From Amblyomma americanum (taxonomy: Eukaryota > Arthropoda > Arachnida > Ixodida > Ixodidae): DNA of 64,000 nucleotides. The stretch's first letter is position 1, and every line of letters begins with the position of its first letter. A program made the translations under genes and the position numbers. Under the pieces are notes generated by a model. It searched no databases, was not told the DNA's origin, and saw nothing but the letters and a program-made list of their open reading frames with translations. The DNA lies in assembly GCF_052857255.1 (NCBI RefSeq), contig NC_135497.1, positions 546,573,531 through 546,637,530 of the forward strand. The letters are read 5' to 3'. Positions 12,393 to 24,124 of this stretch are shown here, in pieces.

Positions 12393-12879
12393 GTGAGTAC
12401 ATGTGAATTTTCTGAAGATTATAGACAATTTGTGAACACACCATCTAATTGCAGGAAAAAGCTACTTTCAATCTACGTGGTGTGGTTTTCAGCACTTCCG
12501 TTATCAATTACTGAGTAGCCATCCAAATTTAAAGGACTATAGGTACCAAATGTTTGCTTGTGCGTTTTCTTCTTTCAAACCATGCGTTAGACATTCTATA
12601 CATGTACGACCACTAAATAATTTATTATTTAATTTCTTAGAGGTGGTTCAAAAGTGCAAACACACACGGACCAAGAGACGGGACACACAAACCAGCACTG
12701 ATCTTACAACTGATTTTTGTATTAGGAAGAAGCACGTGATATATATATATACACACAGAAAAACAGCGCACATGTGCGATGTCAACAAGACTCCTAGTGC
12801 TAGTAGAAGGTAAAACCCGCTTTAAAAGCATGTGTGTATTTGCATAACCGCTACCCACTATGTAGCATATTGATTTCTC

Positions 12880-14335
12880 GAAGCGATAATGTAACAGATG
12901 GCGTACTCACGCACCCATTACTTTTTCTGATAATATGAAACGCCTCAGCTACTTCTCTAGTGCGCTGGTCAGAATGAGCGAACAAGACATCAGTATCGTC
13001 AAAAAATGGCGTACATTTGCACGTGAAACAATGCTTATCTAGGTTAGTTTCTTTCTTAAAGAATTAGCGTGCTCCATGAGCCGTACGTTAACGCATTGCC
13101 CAATCTGGCCTATTTAAGTAAGGCCACAGGACAGGGATTTGATACACTACGCCAGTGCTACAGGGAACATATCGATTTTCATGATTTATGTTGCAAGCAT
13201 TTCTTCTGCGCCCTTCATGCTTTCTTATAACTGCCGCCCCCACTCTTTCGAGCTTGTTAGGTGCAGGGTACAGAACCTTTACCCTATGCTTGCTCCCCAC
13301 TCTTTTTAATCCGGTGCGACAGCGTGTGGACATATGGCATAACCACCACCTTTCTTCTCCCTTCTTCCGAACCCTTTTCCAGCCCCGAGGTACTTGCAGT
13401 CGATTTCAGCTCATGGAGGACTTTGTCTGCACTCGAAACGAGAACTGAGTCCCGGAAACCAGCTTCCCTACATCTGTCTGTTTGGGCTAAGAGACTGGGC
13501 ATCATTTTATTATAAGATTTCTTTACTGTCATGCCTAAGCATCCCTTAACGATGCCACTTTATACAAGCTTTTAATGAAAGGGCCTGTAATTCAAAAGGC
13601 GCTTTTCACTACTAAGGGAATGCTGCCAACAGACATGGTTGGGTTCGCAAGAGAATTTTAAATCAAGGAATTGCAAGACTCTTTCTTGAGGGACTTCATG
13701 TGTGAACCTCAGCCCCGACCAATTACGTGCAAAACAATGAACATTTGACACAAATTCCGGATTCACGGACCTAGCCAGCACCAGGTAATCATCCACATAA
13801 CAGAAAATGCATATGCAATAACCGGCTAGATCAGTCTTAACTTTCATATCAACCCTGCTTAGATAAATATTACTGAGAATGGGAGCTACCTTGGCACCTA
13901 TGCACACACACGATTTTTGCATATAAAGACGACCATCCCACTCAACAAACGTGTTACTCAGGTAGTAAGATAACAGTTAAAGAAAGGATCCTGTTGTGAT
14001 TCCACACTCATTTTGGAATACGCATTCATCGCTCTCATCCGTAATACAATGCTGAACATACTGGCTTAGTTCAAAGTGTGGATGAGAATAAAACAAATCA
14101 ACCACGTCTATGCTTAAACCATCACATAGTGCCAGGCTCTCATTTCGGCGGAAATCAGCTACTGCCTAAGAATTAGGTGCGAGAAACGGATCCTTTACGC
14201 GAAGTGACGACAAATGTTTGCAAAGATAGGTAGACACAACCAATTGCCAAGAATTGTGCTCAGAGACGATTGCGCGGAAAGGAACGTTAGGCTTGTGCGT
14301 CTTAACACTAAAGAAAATTTCTAACACCGATGTTC
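12880..14335 (-). pseudogene. PLE reverse transcriptase/GIY-YIG, left arm
   Basis: Reading leftward from 14335, an N-terminal RT part (broken by stops) is followed by the open segment 13572-13922. That segment carries the catalytic CYVDDYLVLA motif in the PLE-type palm context (GAKVAPILSNIYLS upstream, FLDLKF downstream). Further left, frames with YQIPV and the final SVTLSLRE-like region mark the GIY-YIG endonuclease. Stops and frameshifts break the frame, so the copy is inactive. It is a mirror copy of the right arm. Confidence 0.85.
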
Positions 14336-14391
14336 AGAGAAGGCGATGACTTTACTTCGGAAGTTTTAAGTATGAAGGTATAGCAAAGGAA

Positions 14392-15880
14392 GTGAAGGAA
14401 GCTGAACAATCGGTGCTAGAAATTTTCTTTAGTGCTAAGATGCACAAGCCTAAAGTTCCTTTCCGGGCAAGCGTATCTGAGCACAATTCTTGGCAGTTGT
14501 TTGTGTCTACTTATCTTCGCAAACATTTGTCGTCACTTCACGTAAAGGATCCGTTTCTCGTACCTAATTCTGAGGCAGTAGCGGATTTCCTCCGAAATGA
14601 GAGCCGGGCACTATGTGATGGTTTTAGCGTAGATGTGGTTGATTTGTTTTATTCTCTTCCACACTTTGAACTAATCCAGTATGTTCAGCATTGTATTACG
14701 GATGAGAACGATGAATGCGTTTTACAAAATGAGTGTGGATTCACAACAGGATCCTTTCTTTAACAGTTATCTTACTACCTGAGTAACACGTTGAGTGGGA
14801 TGGTCGTCTTTATATGCACAAATCAGGTGTGTGCATAGGTGCCAAGGTAACTCCCATTCTCAGTAACATTTATCTAAGCAGGGTTTATATGAAAGTTAAG
14901 ACTGATCTAGCCGGTTATTGCATATGCATTTTCTGTTATGTGGATGATTACCTGGTGCTGGCTAGGTCCGTCAATCCCGAATTTGTGTCAAATGTTCATT
15001 GTTTTGCAAGTAATTGGTCGGGGCTGAGGTTCACACATGAAGTCCCTCAAGACAGAGTCTTGCAATTCCTTGATTTAAAATTCTCTTGCGAACCCAACCA
15101 TGTATGTTGGCAGTATTCCCCTAGAAGTGAAAAGTCCCTTTTGAATTACAGGTCCTTTCATTCAAAGCTTGCAAGAAGTGGCATCGTAACGGCATGCTTA
15201 GGCATGGCAGTAAGGAAATCTTATCATAAAATGATGCCTAGTCTCTTAGCCCAAATAGACAGATGTAGGGAAGCTGGTTTCTGGGACTCAGTTCTCATTT
15301 CGAGTGCAGACAAAGTCCTCCATGAGCTGAAATCGTCTGCAAGTACCTCGGGGCTGGAAAAAGGTTGGGAAGAAGGGAGAAGAAAGGTAGTGGGTTATGC
15401 CATATGTCCACACGCTATCGCACCGGATTAAAGAGTGGGAAGCAAGCATGGGGTAAAGGTTCTGTTCCCTGCACCTAACAAGCTAGAGAGTGGGGCGGCA
15501 GTTCAAAGAAAGCATGAAGGGCGCAGAAGAAATGCTTGCAACATAAATCATGAAAATAGATATGTTTCCTGTAAGACGCGAAGCGTATCAAATCCCTCAG
15601 TCCTGTGGCCTTACCTACATAGGTCAAATTGGCTACTGCTTTTACGTGCGGCTCATGGAGCACGCTAAATCTTTAGGAAAGAAACTAACCTAGCTAAGCA
15701 TTGTTTCACGTACAAATGTACGCCATTTTTGTGACAATACTGATGTCTTGTTCGCTCATTCTGACCAGCGCACTAGAGAAGTAGCTGAGGCGTTTCATAT
15801 TATCAGAAAAAGAAATGGGTGCGTGAGTATGCCATCTGTTACATTATCGCTTCGAGAAATCAATATGCTACTTAGTGGGT
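14392..15880 (+). pseudogene. PLE reverse transcriptase/GIY-YIG, right arm
   Basis: 14392-14763 holds RT finger motifs (AKMHKPKVPFRASVSE, VDVVDLFYSLP). After a break, 14814-15431 holds the palm with GVCIGAKVTPILSNIYLS and the intact catalytic YVDD, then the thumb. 15435-15880 encodes a frameshifted GIY-YIG domain (NPSVLWPYLHRSNW in one frame; the true frame reads an IPxxCGLTYIGQ-like core) ending in a conserved CVSMPSVTLSL segment. The N-terminal third is missing. The gene is inactive in itself, but the catalytic box survives. Confidence 0.85.
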
Positions 15881-16475
15881 AGTGCTTCTGCAGATATTCA
15901 CGTGCTTTTAAAGCAGTTTTTCCTTTTACCAGCACTAGGAGTCTTGACTTCGCACATGTGCGCTGTTTTTCCGTGTGTATATATATGGCGTGCTTCTTCC
16001 TAATAAAAAAATCAGTTGTAAGATCAGTGCTGGTTTGTGTGTCTCGTCTCTTACATGGTCCGTGTGTGTTTGCGCTTTTGAACCACCACTATACATCAAC
16101 ACCAACTAGTGCAATGTACAGTGTTTCTGCAATTTAATTTCTTCTTGACGCTGTTTCGGTTTCATCAGTCGAACGATGATTGTGACGTGTAGTTGGTGTT
16201 TAATTCACGATGCATAAAAAGTCGGTTATACTATTGCTGACAGGTCATTTTTTGTCATTCCAGGTCTTGGAAGAGGCTGGAATAAATGTCGTAGTCAATT
16301 AAAGCTACACATCAGCGATTGTATTAGTTTTTCTAGTTGCATCATGCGACCAAAACATCAACTTGACGACAGTCGGCATTCGGTCGATGAAACCAAAACA
16401 GCATGAGAGAAGAAATTCGATTATAAATTATTTAGCACTGTTGTAGGCGAGTACTACCTGGTAATCCATGTATTT

Positions 16476-17182
16476 TATTATCTAGTGCATCATTTGACAG
16501 AAGAAAACAAGCAATAAATTTAGGTGTCTATATTCCTTTAATGGCTCATGCACCTTTTGGTTATTCTTATTATGGATATTCATGTTTATTATGGTTACGG
16601 ATATTAACAGCAAACGAAATTTGCTGATATTTCAAGCATTGCGCATTGTAGCATTGCATACGGCTATGAAGCATTTCCTGTAAGATGTGACTGTAATACT
16701 TTGGAAAGTGATTTTTATCCACCATACTGAATATCAATTTGATGTGTGTTTATTTGTGTACTTTTACATCTGCTATGCAGCGCAGAATCCCAACAGCCAC
16801 CATGGAAAGCAACAACAGAGTGGCTGCGTTTGTGCTGGGGGCGAGAGACTGGGATGGCGGTCGGAATGTTCGGATGAAGGGGGAGGACCCTTCACCCCAG
16901 TAATTGGGGCTTGTATGCAAGAATGCCCAAAATGTCTTGCAAAAACAAATAAATAAATAAGAAGAATTCTTACTTGCATTGTACTTTCAGTAGTAACATG
17001 TACACAAAAAATACTAATGAAGTGAAGAAAGCCTCTCTGGGTTGTCAAGGTGGGCCTTAAGTCTAATTGGGTCGGTGGGCCCAAAGGCATATAGCTATTG
17101 GTTCTATATGGGTTACCTTTGTTGACTTCCTGCAAGTTGTCACCTAAGAAGCCTACTGGGACCAGAACGGCTAGACCACAGG
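16476..17182. other. No recognisable gene
   Basis: AT-rich sequence. It includes an open frame (16687-16956) with a CMQECPKC motif that I cannot assign. From about 17140 the composition shifts to GC-rich, leading into the minisatellite. Confidence 0.5.
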
Positions 17183-17282
17183 GGCCCAGTACGGGCTAGC
17201 CCACGGAGGCCCGTCACGGGCCAGCCCACGTAGGCCCGGCACGGGCTAACCCACGGCGGCCCGGCACGGGCCTGCCCAAGGG
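17183..17282. repeat. 25-bp GC-rich minisatellite, 4 copies
   Basis: Units start at 17183, 17208, 17233 and 17258, each beginning GGCCC and containing CACGGGCY or a close variant, then CCCAC. Related motifs (GGGCAGCCC, CCGTGCCGGGCC) continue to about 17440 without regular spacing. It lies directly 5' of the truncated PLE at 17.46 kb. A similar GC-rich family is familiar from tick sequences, but I cannot name it. Confidence 0.85.
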
Positions 17283-17459
17283 CATCCAGCGCGGAGCCTT
17301 GTGGGGCTATGCAGTAAGCCCACTGGGCAGCCCTTGAGGATCCCCCCCGATGCCGAGTTGCAAATCCCGCACATATCCCACGTCGGGCCCCTATGGGCAG
17401 CCCGTGCCGGGCCCACAAGGGCCCGCAGTTCAGAGCCCCATTTGTGCTACTGGGGAAGT

Positions 17460-18660
17460 TACCTTTTGCTTGCACGAGCTGACAGAAGATTGAACGAGGC
17501 CCTTCGTGACAGAAATGTCGAGCGGGTTTTTCGGTTCATTGGCAACTACTTGATAATCTCCAGACATTCAAGTGGCGGCTTCTCGAGGGAAGCTGAGGAC
17601 CTTCATACCCTGTTTACAAGCATCTTGGGTGACTTTGAAGTCACCAAAGAAGTACCTGAGGGGAACGAGCGGCAGTTCCTCGATACAAGGCTCATTTTGG
17701 AAGACAGGCACCTTTGTTGGAAGTACGCTCCACGTTCGCAGAAGGGATTTGTACCCTATTCTTCGGCGCACTCCAAAGTGTTGAAGCGTGGAATAGCTGT
17801 GAGTACTCTCAGGAATGCCCTCAACAGGTCCTGTCACCACCGCATTTTCGAAAGTGTAGAGGCGCAAGCTCAAATTCTGAGTGCTGCCGGTTATCCGAAG
17901 ACCATCACCAACAGCATTGCCCACCATATTTTGAATGAACTGCGTAGACCGGCCGACTCCAAGCAGCCTGAGCGAAGTTTGGTCAAGACAGCGGCCATCT
18001 CTTATGTCCATGGCGTCAGCCATCAGCTGAAAAAGATTGCTGGACAGAGGCGGTGTGCGTGTAGTTTTTTTGGTACCCAACAATTTGCGCAGGTTGTGCA
18101 GGAAAGTAAACGGGGAAGAGGAAAAGCTAGGGTCCAGCAGCACTAAGCACGTGACGCAATATGTTGACTGCCAAAGCAAGGTGGTCTATGAAATCCCTCT
18201 GTCATGCGGTGCCACTTATGTTGGCCAGACTGGTCGCTGCTTAAATGACAGATTAAGAGAGAACGCTAATGATGTCAGTGTAGGCAGAGGGATCACACTC
18301 GCCAAGCATGTGAGAACATGCAAATGCACTCCCCAGTTCAACAAAAGCAAAGTGTTGCGCACGTACGGAAGCAAACAAATACGAGAACTATACGAGGCTT
18401 TCGTCATCCACACGAGAAGTGACGAGTGCTTGAGTTTGCCGTCTGTTCGCTTATCGAGAAGAGATAGCCTTTTTAGATATTGACCTGCAATTGTATCAGT
18501 CTTATATCAGTGTTCATTTAGTTGTCTGTGTACTTCTTGTATTTATTGCGCTCTCGCATGAAATACACTCAGTTGTAAGTTCGGTGCTGTGTGTTGCTTT
18601 TCTCTATGTTGTCCTGTTTTTCGCGCCGTTTTCAGTCTTGAAATTGGTTTACTTGCTTGC
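17460..18660 (+). pseudogene. Penelope-like element 2 (5'-truncated, decayed)
   Basis: The first frame (to about 18060) carries an RT thumb region: RQFLDTRLIL, LCWKYAPRSQKGFVPY, and AISYVHGVSHQLKKI. The palm motif reads FIGNYLIIS where active PLEs have (Y/F)xDDxL, so both catalytic aspartates are gone. After a frameshift at a T7 run near 18066, the second frame (18037-18483) encodes the GIY-YIG endonuclease: VYEIPLSCGATYVGQTGR, then KHVRTCKCTP and a terminal SLPSVRLSRRD. The 3' UTR shares CAGTTGTAAG with PLE 1. The 5' end abuts GC-rich repeat DNA. Confidence 0.88.
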
Positions 18661-19100
18661 CTCGCAGTTTGGAGTATCGAAAGACTACTGACTTTGGAGT
18701 ATGGAAAGCTAGCGAATGGAAATGGTGGGTCTTGCAGAATTCCTTAGAATGTCTTGATGGTATTTTTCCAGAGCGATACCTGAAGCAGATCAGTTTTCTT
18801 GTGGAAGGAATTTACATTCTTCTGAAAGACCGCATAACTAAATATGACATTTTGAGATCGTCAGATTGTTTTGCCAGAGTTTATAGCACTCACAGAGACT
18901 CTCAATGGCTGTGGTGCAAGGACGTACAGTGTCCATCAGCTACTACATTTGTCTAAAAGCGTTTCAAAACTTCACATTCACATTCCTATTTCATTTTCGA
19001 AGATGGAAATGTGCCCTCGTAAAATTAGTTGCTGGAAGGAAATGTGTTCCTTTGCAAATTCTAGAGCACTATGTGCTTCTTCAGAAATTGAAACTATGAA
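18661..19100 (+). pseudogene. CACTA/EnSpm-like transposase fragment
   Basis: The frame reads RSLEYRKTTDFGVWKASEWKW, then GIFPERYLKQISFLVEGIYILL. After frameshifts come SVHQLLHLSKSV and KLVAGRKCVPLQILEHYVLLQKL. This order (WKASEW..., ...LP..YL.HF..LV..IY.LL, then NVHxLxHL and a VPLQILE segment) matches the C-terminal half of metazoan CACTA/EnSpm (TNP2-related) transposases as I recall them. At least two frameshifts make it inactive. It starts directly after the end of PLE 2, which may have inserted into it. Confidence 0.6.
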
Positions 19101-21177
19101 CACTAGCATTGTTTTTCACCACAGGCAACCGCATTTCTGGGAACACAAAGAAAGAAAACTAATAAGAGAACTTTATTACTAGGAACAGGCAAACCTTGCA
19201 GAAATTTAGATTTGCATAAAAGGCAAATGATTGCAGAGAGGCTGGTATGTGAAACAGCCAATCTGAATATCACTGGGTAATTATTAATCGACAAACATTT
19301 CACTCTGCCACTCTGCACAGTACACAAGGCCTTTCAAGATATGCAATTCAGTTTTCATTAGTTCGTCAGGCACTTTCTTCCTGATTACCAGAACTTTCAG
19401 TGCAGGGGACTGTCGCATCATTTTGCAATTTCAAGCGTTGGTTTGTGCTGGTATTCTGCGTGAATCACACCTTACTGTTAGTGTTAAAAAGACGGGGCCG
19501 CACGACCTTGTGTGCCTTAGTGAAATTTTTCACCTTTGTTTATTAATGGAAAAAGGAAGCACTAAATTTGGGTCAACAATACCCAACCTCTACGAGAAAG
19601 ACTAACACTTGGAGAATCGGTGCACATGTTATGAACATCGGAATCTTAAATGCTAGATGTGCAATAGTCTGAGTGGTACGTTTTGTTACAGAACAGCCAA
19701 AGAAGTCAATGTGCGCATATTTGTGCATCTATCTTACTTTGGAGAGAGAAAATTCGATTCCTAATCTTCTGTCGTATGCTTGAGTTCAAAATGGTATAAA
19801 AGCTTTTTGCACAGGTTGTTTCTCTAAAGGTGAAACCAAACAAAAAGTGTGCACATTCAGTTTCTCTTTGCTGTTAATAATGTTGCTGATAATCACAAGT
19901 AGATTTTAACGTAATGCGCGGTAAACCAATGTGAAACTACACAGTCAAATGTAGACTTACACAGGCATGTACCATTTGAAGACTGCAGTATTTCTTTTCA
20001 AAATTGTTCATAGAACCGACAAAAGGTTTGGTTCAGGCATCTTTCATGTGTTTGCAATGCATATTAGCACTTAATGTTTAATGAGAGGTTTGATTGTGTA
20101 TCAGCCCACTAGAGGCATGCCCTTTTTGCTTCGAAGTGTGATGCTTTCTGGCTGCGAATATGAGATTTTTTAATATATTGCACTCAGCAACAACTTCCTG
20201 AGGCACTTTCTAGAAGCTACGGGCACAAGGCGACATCATCCACAAGTGTGCTGTCTTCACACACTGGTTAGGTAATCGCAGAAGTCTAAAAGCTAGTGAT
20301 TTGCACTGGTAGCTTCTGCTGATGTCGCAGATATTTGTTTTCAAGTGTATTTTCGTTTTGACAGAGCCTGGCTGGATTTTACTATTTTCAAAATCTGTGG
20401 CAACACTGCCAACGCGTAAAAAATGAAGCAGCTAACCTCCGATAAGGTGCTTGTCACCAGCATTCGTAAAAGTACTGAAACCTCTTGCAGAATGACATGC
20501 TCTGAAATGGAGTGCTTGCTTCTATTTCTCTGCATGTAAGTTGATGCTATGCTTCTCATTGTATTGTTCAGGCTGTGTAGAGGTTTGTAAACTTGCATTG
20601 AGCTATTTGTGCACTCGCACATTTGCACCAATTATCACTATTCTTTCCAAAGGTATGGCTGTATTTCCAAATGTTAAGGTGCTCAGCATGTGCGCAGCTA
20701 CTGTAATATGCTGGTATTTACTCATGCAATACTAGTAAAACAGTTGGACCACAGTTTATACAACATGCGCTCGTTCGAAAGAAGTTTCGTGTATTTTCTT
20801 GGGAAACTTTTAATTACCATCAGATATGAAAAGTGCATGGTGTCATAATCTTTTTATATCATGCATCAAAATTGACATGCAAGTTCACTGAGTAACAGTG
20901 AATTTTTTGTGCAGAAATTGTAAAAATGGCAAGAATGAGGACTTTCGGGATTTTATCAATCAGGACTTTTAAAACCAGCTCTACAAACACTGCAAAACTA
21001 CAGACAAATATATTTAAAAATGTCAAATATATGTACTAAATTCTGCCAAATACACCTGTACACTTAGAGTTATTGGCCAATAAAACTTCATTCAGTCTGA
21101 TAAAAACCTTATGGGACCTAATACACATGCTCCTGAGGGCAATAGAATATCTATGGGTGAAATTGAGAGAGGTATTA
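19101..21177. other. AT-rich DNA, no recognisable gene
   Basis: No open frame above about 100 codons and no motif, repeat array or terminal-repeat structure was recognised. It may be intronic or the decayed flank of the transposase relic. Confidence 0.55.
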
Positions 21178-21261
21178 GACCTGTAGAACCACCTATAAGA
21201 CCTATAGAGATTCCTACGGGACCCACAGAATTTCCTATAGGACCTGTAGAAATCTCTATCA
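21178..21261. repeat. 21-bp minisatellite, 4 copies
   Basis: Units start at 21178, 21199, 21220 and 21241 with consensus GACCYRYAGARATTCCTAT. Because the period is 21 bp, the reverse strand reads as 7-residue collagen-like repeats (GPIG...). That apparent protein is a by-product of the repeat. Confidence 0.85.
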
Positions 21262-24085
21262 GAATTTTTGCTAGGGCACCTGATTGATTGAAACGCTGGA
21301 AGCGAATGTGGTGTTTCGGATGCAGCGAAAAGGGTCGAAGACACCGGACGGCGACGTCAAACACGTAGCATCAGATAATCGAGGACAGCCAACATGGTGG
21401 CGCGCTCTGAAGCGGTGCCTCTCGCTTTCAAGTGAGCTCGTCGGTGTTACTGTGTTTTTCGGCTCGTGAACTCCCTATAAACTGGGTACGGGGCTTTCGA
21501 TTCGTCTTATCTTACCTATAACAAATTCGATGGAGGATAAATTTGGCCTGTTTTTTAGTTCGTTGGATGATTCGGTAGCTCCTAGGCCTAACGAGCGCCA
21601 GTTTGTTACAGAAACCGTTCTCTTTATTCAAGCGGGATGGCGCCTCTATCACCGGATACATCTCTGCGTACGTTGAATGATGTAACTTAAACCATAATGT
21701 CTTGAGGAATGCTTGCATTTACTATACGCAAACGTGCATTTCCTATTCTAGAACTCTCTATTAGCTGTTGAAGCGTCCTGCATCATGATCGTGTGTAATG
21801 CCTGGCAGCGTGAAACCGCCCACGTGCACGGATGGTCAGTCGCCAGCGACGCGCTACTACACCGACGCGTCTGACATGACAGAGGTGGTTTTTCGGCTTC
21901 GCTTAGTGCTCTCGATAGCCGCGATGGTGTGGCTCTGCACTGGCCTGGCGAGTTAGCTTGCAAGCTAGTTTCCAGGCGTCAGTGTGGGCATGCGTGCGCT
22001 TCGTACCATGCTGGACCTATGAAAACTTCGTCTACGAAGTCTCCCAATGCATCGATGAAAAAAAGCACAGGAAGACTTTTACAGCTCATCGCTTTTACTT
22101 ATTTGCTGCAGAAAAATTTAAAACCCAACAGCGGGATCTCGCGGTTCTTGCAGTCCTTGCATAAAAAAATGAGAAACGTAAATTGCCATCTGCAGAATCG
22201 TCCGATCACAGTACCAACATACGTTCAGCGATGTTGCAGACGGCAAGTCGTCACGGCACGGAGCGCGCATTGTGCAGCGAGTGAGTGCATGGCACACATT
22301 TTCCTCTCCGTTCTCTTTTACCCTCAAGATAAATGTAAAACGCCGTATTGTGCGAACAAGCTGGCTGCCTTGTATTTACCATCGGCAGAGTGAACTGGAA
22401 CCTTCGGCGATCGGCGGCTGTAGCGGCCGCCTTCTGTCACTGCAACGCCATGCGTAGTTGCCTAAAATATTTTCTTTTTAAGTACGTCTCCAGCCTTTAT
22501 GGTGCAGAAAAGAATATCTAAACTATTGTTTCTATTTGTTGAAACCCATAAGGAAATATAAAGCAGCTTACATATTACCACTTTACAGTGCAGTACGATT
22601 TGCAAGTATGTGGCTGAATTTTTTTCCTGTCGCATTGGTCGAGTTCTATTTCTTGGCAAAGAGCAATAGCGCCGCTGCGCGTTACACTGCGGCAACCTCA
22701 ATGGAGTGACATCCTGCCGCCGCCCACTGTAGCGACCGAGCCGACATCCGCTTCCGGCGTTTCGGCCAATCAGGTGCGGCCGCTGCGGCAGATTATGACG
22801 CTTTTTATTATGACCCAAACTCGGAATGCGGCCCATGGGCTCCCTTCTCGGGAGCCACCGCTCATTTCGGCGGCGTGGATTATGAACTATGATTCAGTCA
22901 CTGTACCTAACAAAGCCGTCATTTTGTCTGGTCCTCACAAGAGTCGGCACATCGTGGGAACTGATTGTGCGACCGTAGGTTAATTGTTTCTATTGCTGTC
23001 ACATATATTAGCATCGACAGTGAAGGCTATTGCGTCATAGTGGTGTGCTTCCACACGCATGCATAAATACGAAATTTTTTTTTAAATATAGAATTGTAAG
23101 GTACATCGTGCATACATTAAATTGCATGCACTCAACTGTGCAAAAAACAGGTTTTCTCTAATGCGTGAACGGTGTGCAGGTGTGATCACACATGTATGGC
23201 GTGAATGATGCACGAAGGGATGTACTGAAAATGTCAGCTGCGCAGTTTAAGGAGAACTGAACACGTGTGGTGCGTCGACACAGATGATCTGTATTGTATG
23301 GATTGCAATAACACACACATATATAGTGTATTTTGAGAAATATTCCTTTTAGGCTGAAAGAAGGAACGAGAAGGATGGACGTGTCAATAAAACTATGGAA
23401 AACGTGTTCTCTGTTCTCCGCATATCTGCCAGCTCTGCGGCTACTATTGTTGCCGAGCGGCACAAACAATTCGAACATATCACAACAGCAAAGAAATTGC
23501 GTACAAAACCCCATGCAAAGCGCGGCGCACGGCAGCGCGCGTACCAGGCAGACAACAATATACTTGGCCAGCTCCCCTAGTGGACCCGTTTTTGGACCAG
23601 TCCGCGCGTGAACAGATGCCATGCGAACACCGCCCGCGCACACGCAATTCGGTCGTCCGTGGTCATTAAGACTAATACGTCGTAACAGCGCCACCACCCC
23701 CCAAGAATGTAAGTGAAAGAGCAATTGGGGCTAGCGTCTGTAAGTCTTGGGCGCTGGGGGTATAGGAAGTTTCACCTCCCTAGTTTTGCCCTGTGCACCA
23801 AGGGCTGATCCTCCAACAGCTCTCTGGTTTATTTTTAGTCTGCACTGAACTTTAGCCCCTAGGCACAAGAACGTATTCCCGTAAGGCCTGCACTATTATT
23901 ACTTTCCAAATACCTCTCTGCACTTCATAATTGCTGCGCCCCCATAATGCCCTATGTTCCATTACCGAGACATGTCTTCGCCTTTTTTCTTAACAGAGTG
24001 CTCGCTTGCTTTCACGTGGATATTTGCCCTTCATTTACCCATACCCAGGTATATTTTTATTCAGACTCTAGGTATTTCATGATTA
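21262..24085. other. No recognisable gene; some GC-rich blocks
   Basis: GC- and CpG-rich stretches lie at about 21290-21450 and 22640-22880, separated by AT-rich DNA. A 188-codon open frame (23158-23724, minus) is Cys-rich but matches nothing I know. The CpG blocks could be a promoter region or a decayed element. I see no splice or domain evidence for either. Confidence 0.5.
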
Positions 24086-24124
24086 TGTATTGTATTGTAT
24101 GGTATTGTATTGTATAGTATTGTT
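24086..24124. repeat. GTATT/TATTG pentanucleotide microsatellite
   Basis: About eight imperfect repeats of GTATT (TGTATTGTATGGTATTG...), directly 5' of an RTE tail. Confidence 0.85.

Larger units (their letters stand above)
12639..16131. mobile_element. Penelope-like element, head-to-head inverted dimer with 12-bp TSD
   Basis: The left arm (12639-about 14335, minus strand) and right arm (about 14402-16131, plus strand) are near-identical inverted copies of one 5'-truncated PLE around a spacer of about 65 bp. ATTTAATTTCTT occurs at 12627-12638 and 16132-16143, immediately outside both ends. This is consistent with one integration event of the whole dimer. The right arm is longer at its 3' end by about 45 nt (CAACACCAACTAG...TTTCTGCA). 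PLEs encode an RT plus a GIY-YIG endonuclease and often make such inverted or tandem multimers. Confidence 0.88.
12533..16475 (+). repeat. Dispersed repeat 'A', copy 2 (interrupted)
   Basis: Segments 12533-12638 and 16132-16475 together align with repeat A copy 1 at 3.5 and 5.1-5.5 kb. The interruption is the PLE inverted dimer, bordered by a duplicated ATTTAATTTCTT. The two copies differ at many positions, so the family is old. Function is unknown. Confidence 0.65.

Noticed and set aside
21036..21364. Collagen-like GPxG open frame, minus strand
   Set aside because: Produced by the 21-bp minisatellite.
23158..23724. 188-codon open frame, minus strand
   Set aside because: Cys-rich but no recognisable domain. 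The opposite strand is also open over long parts, and there is no splice or context support.
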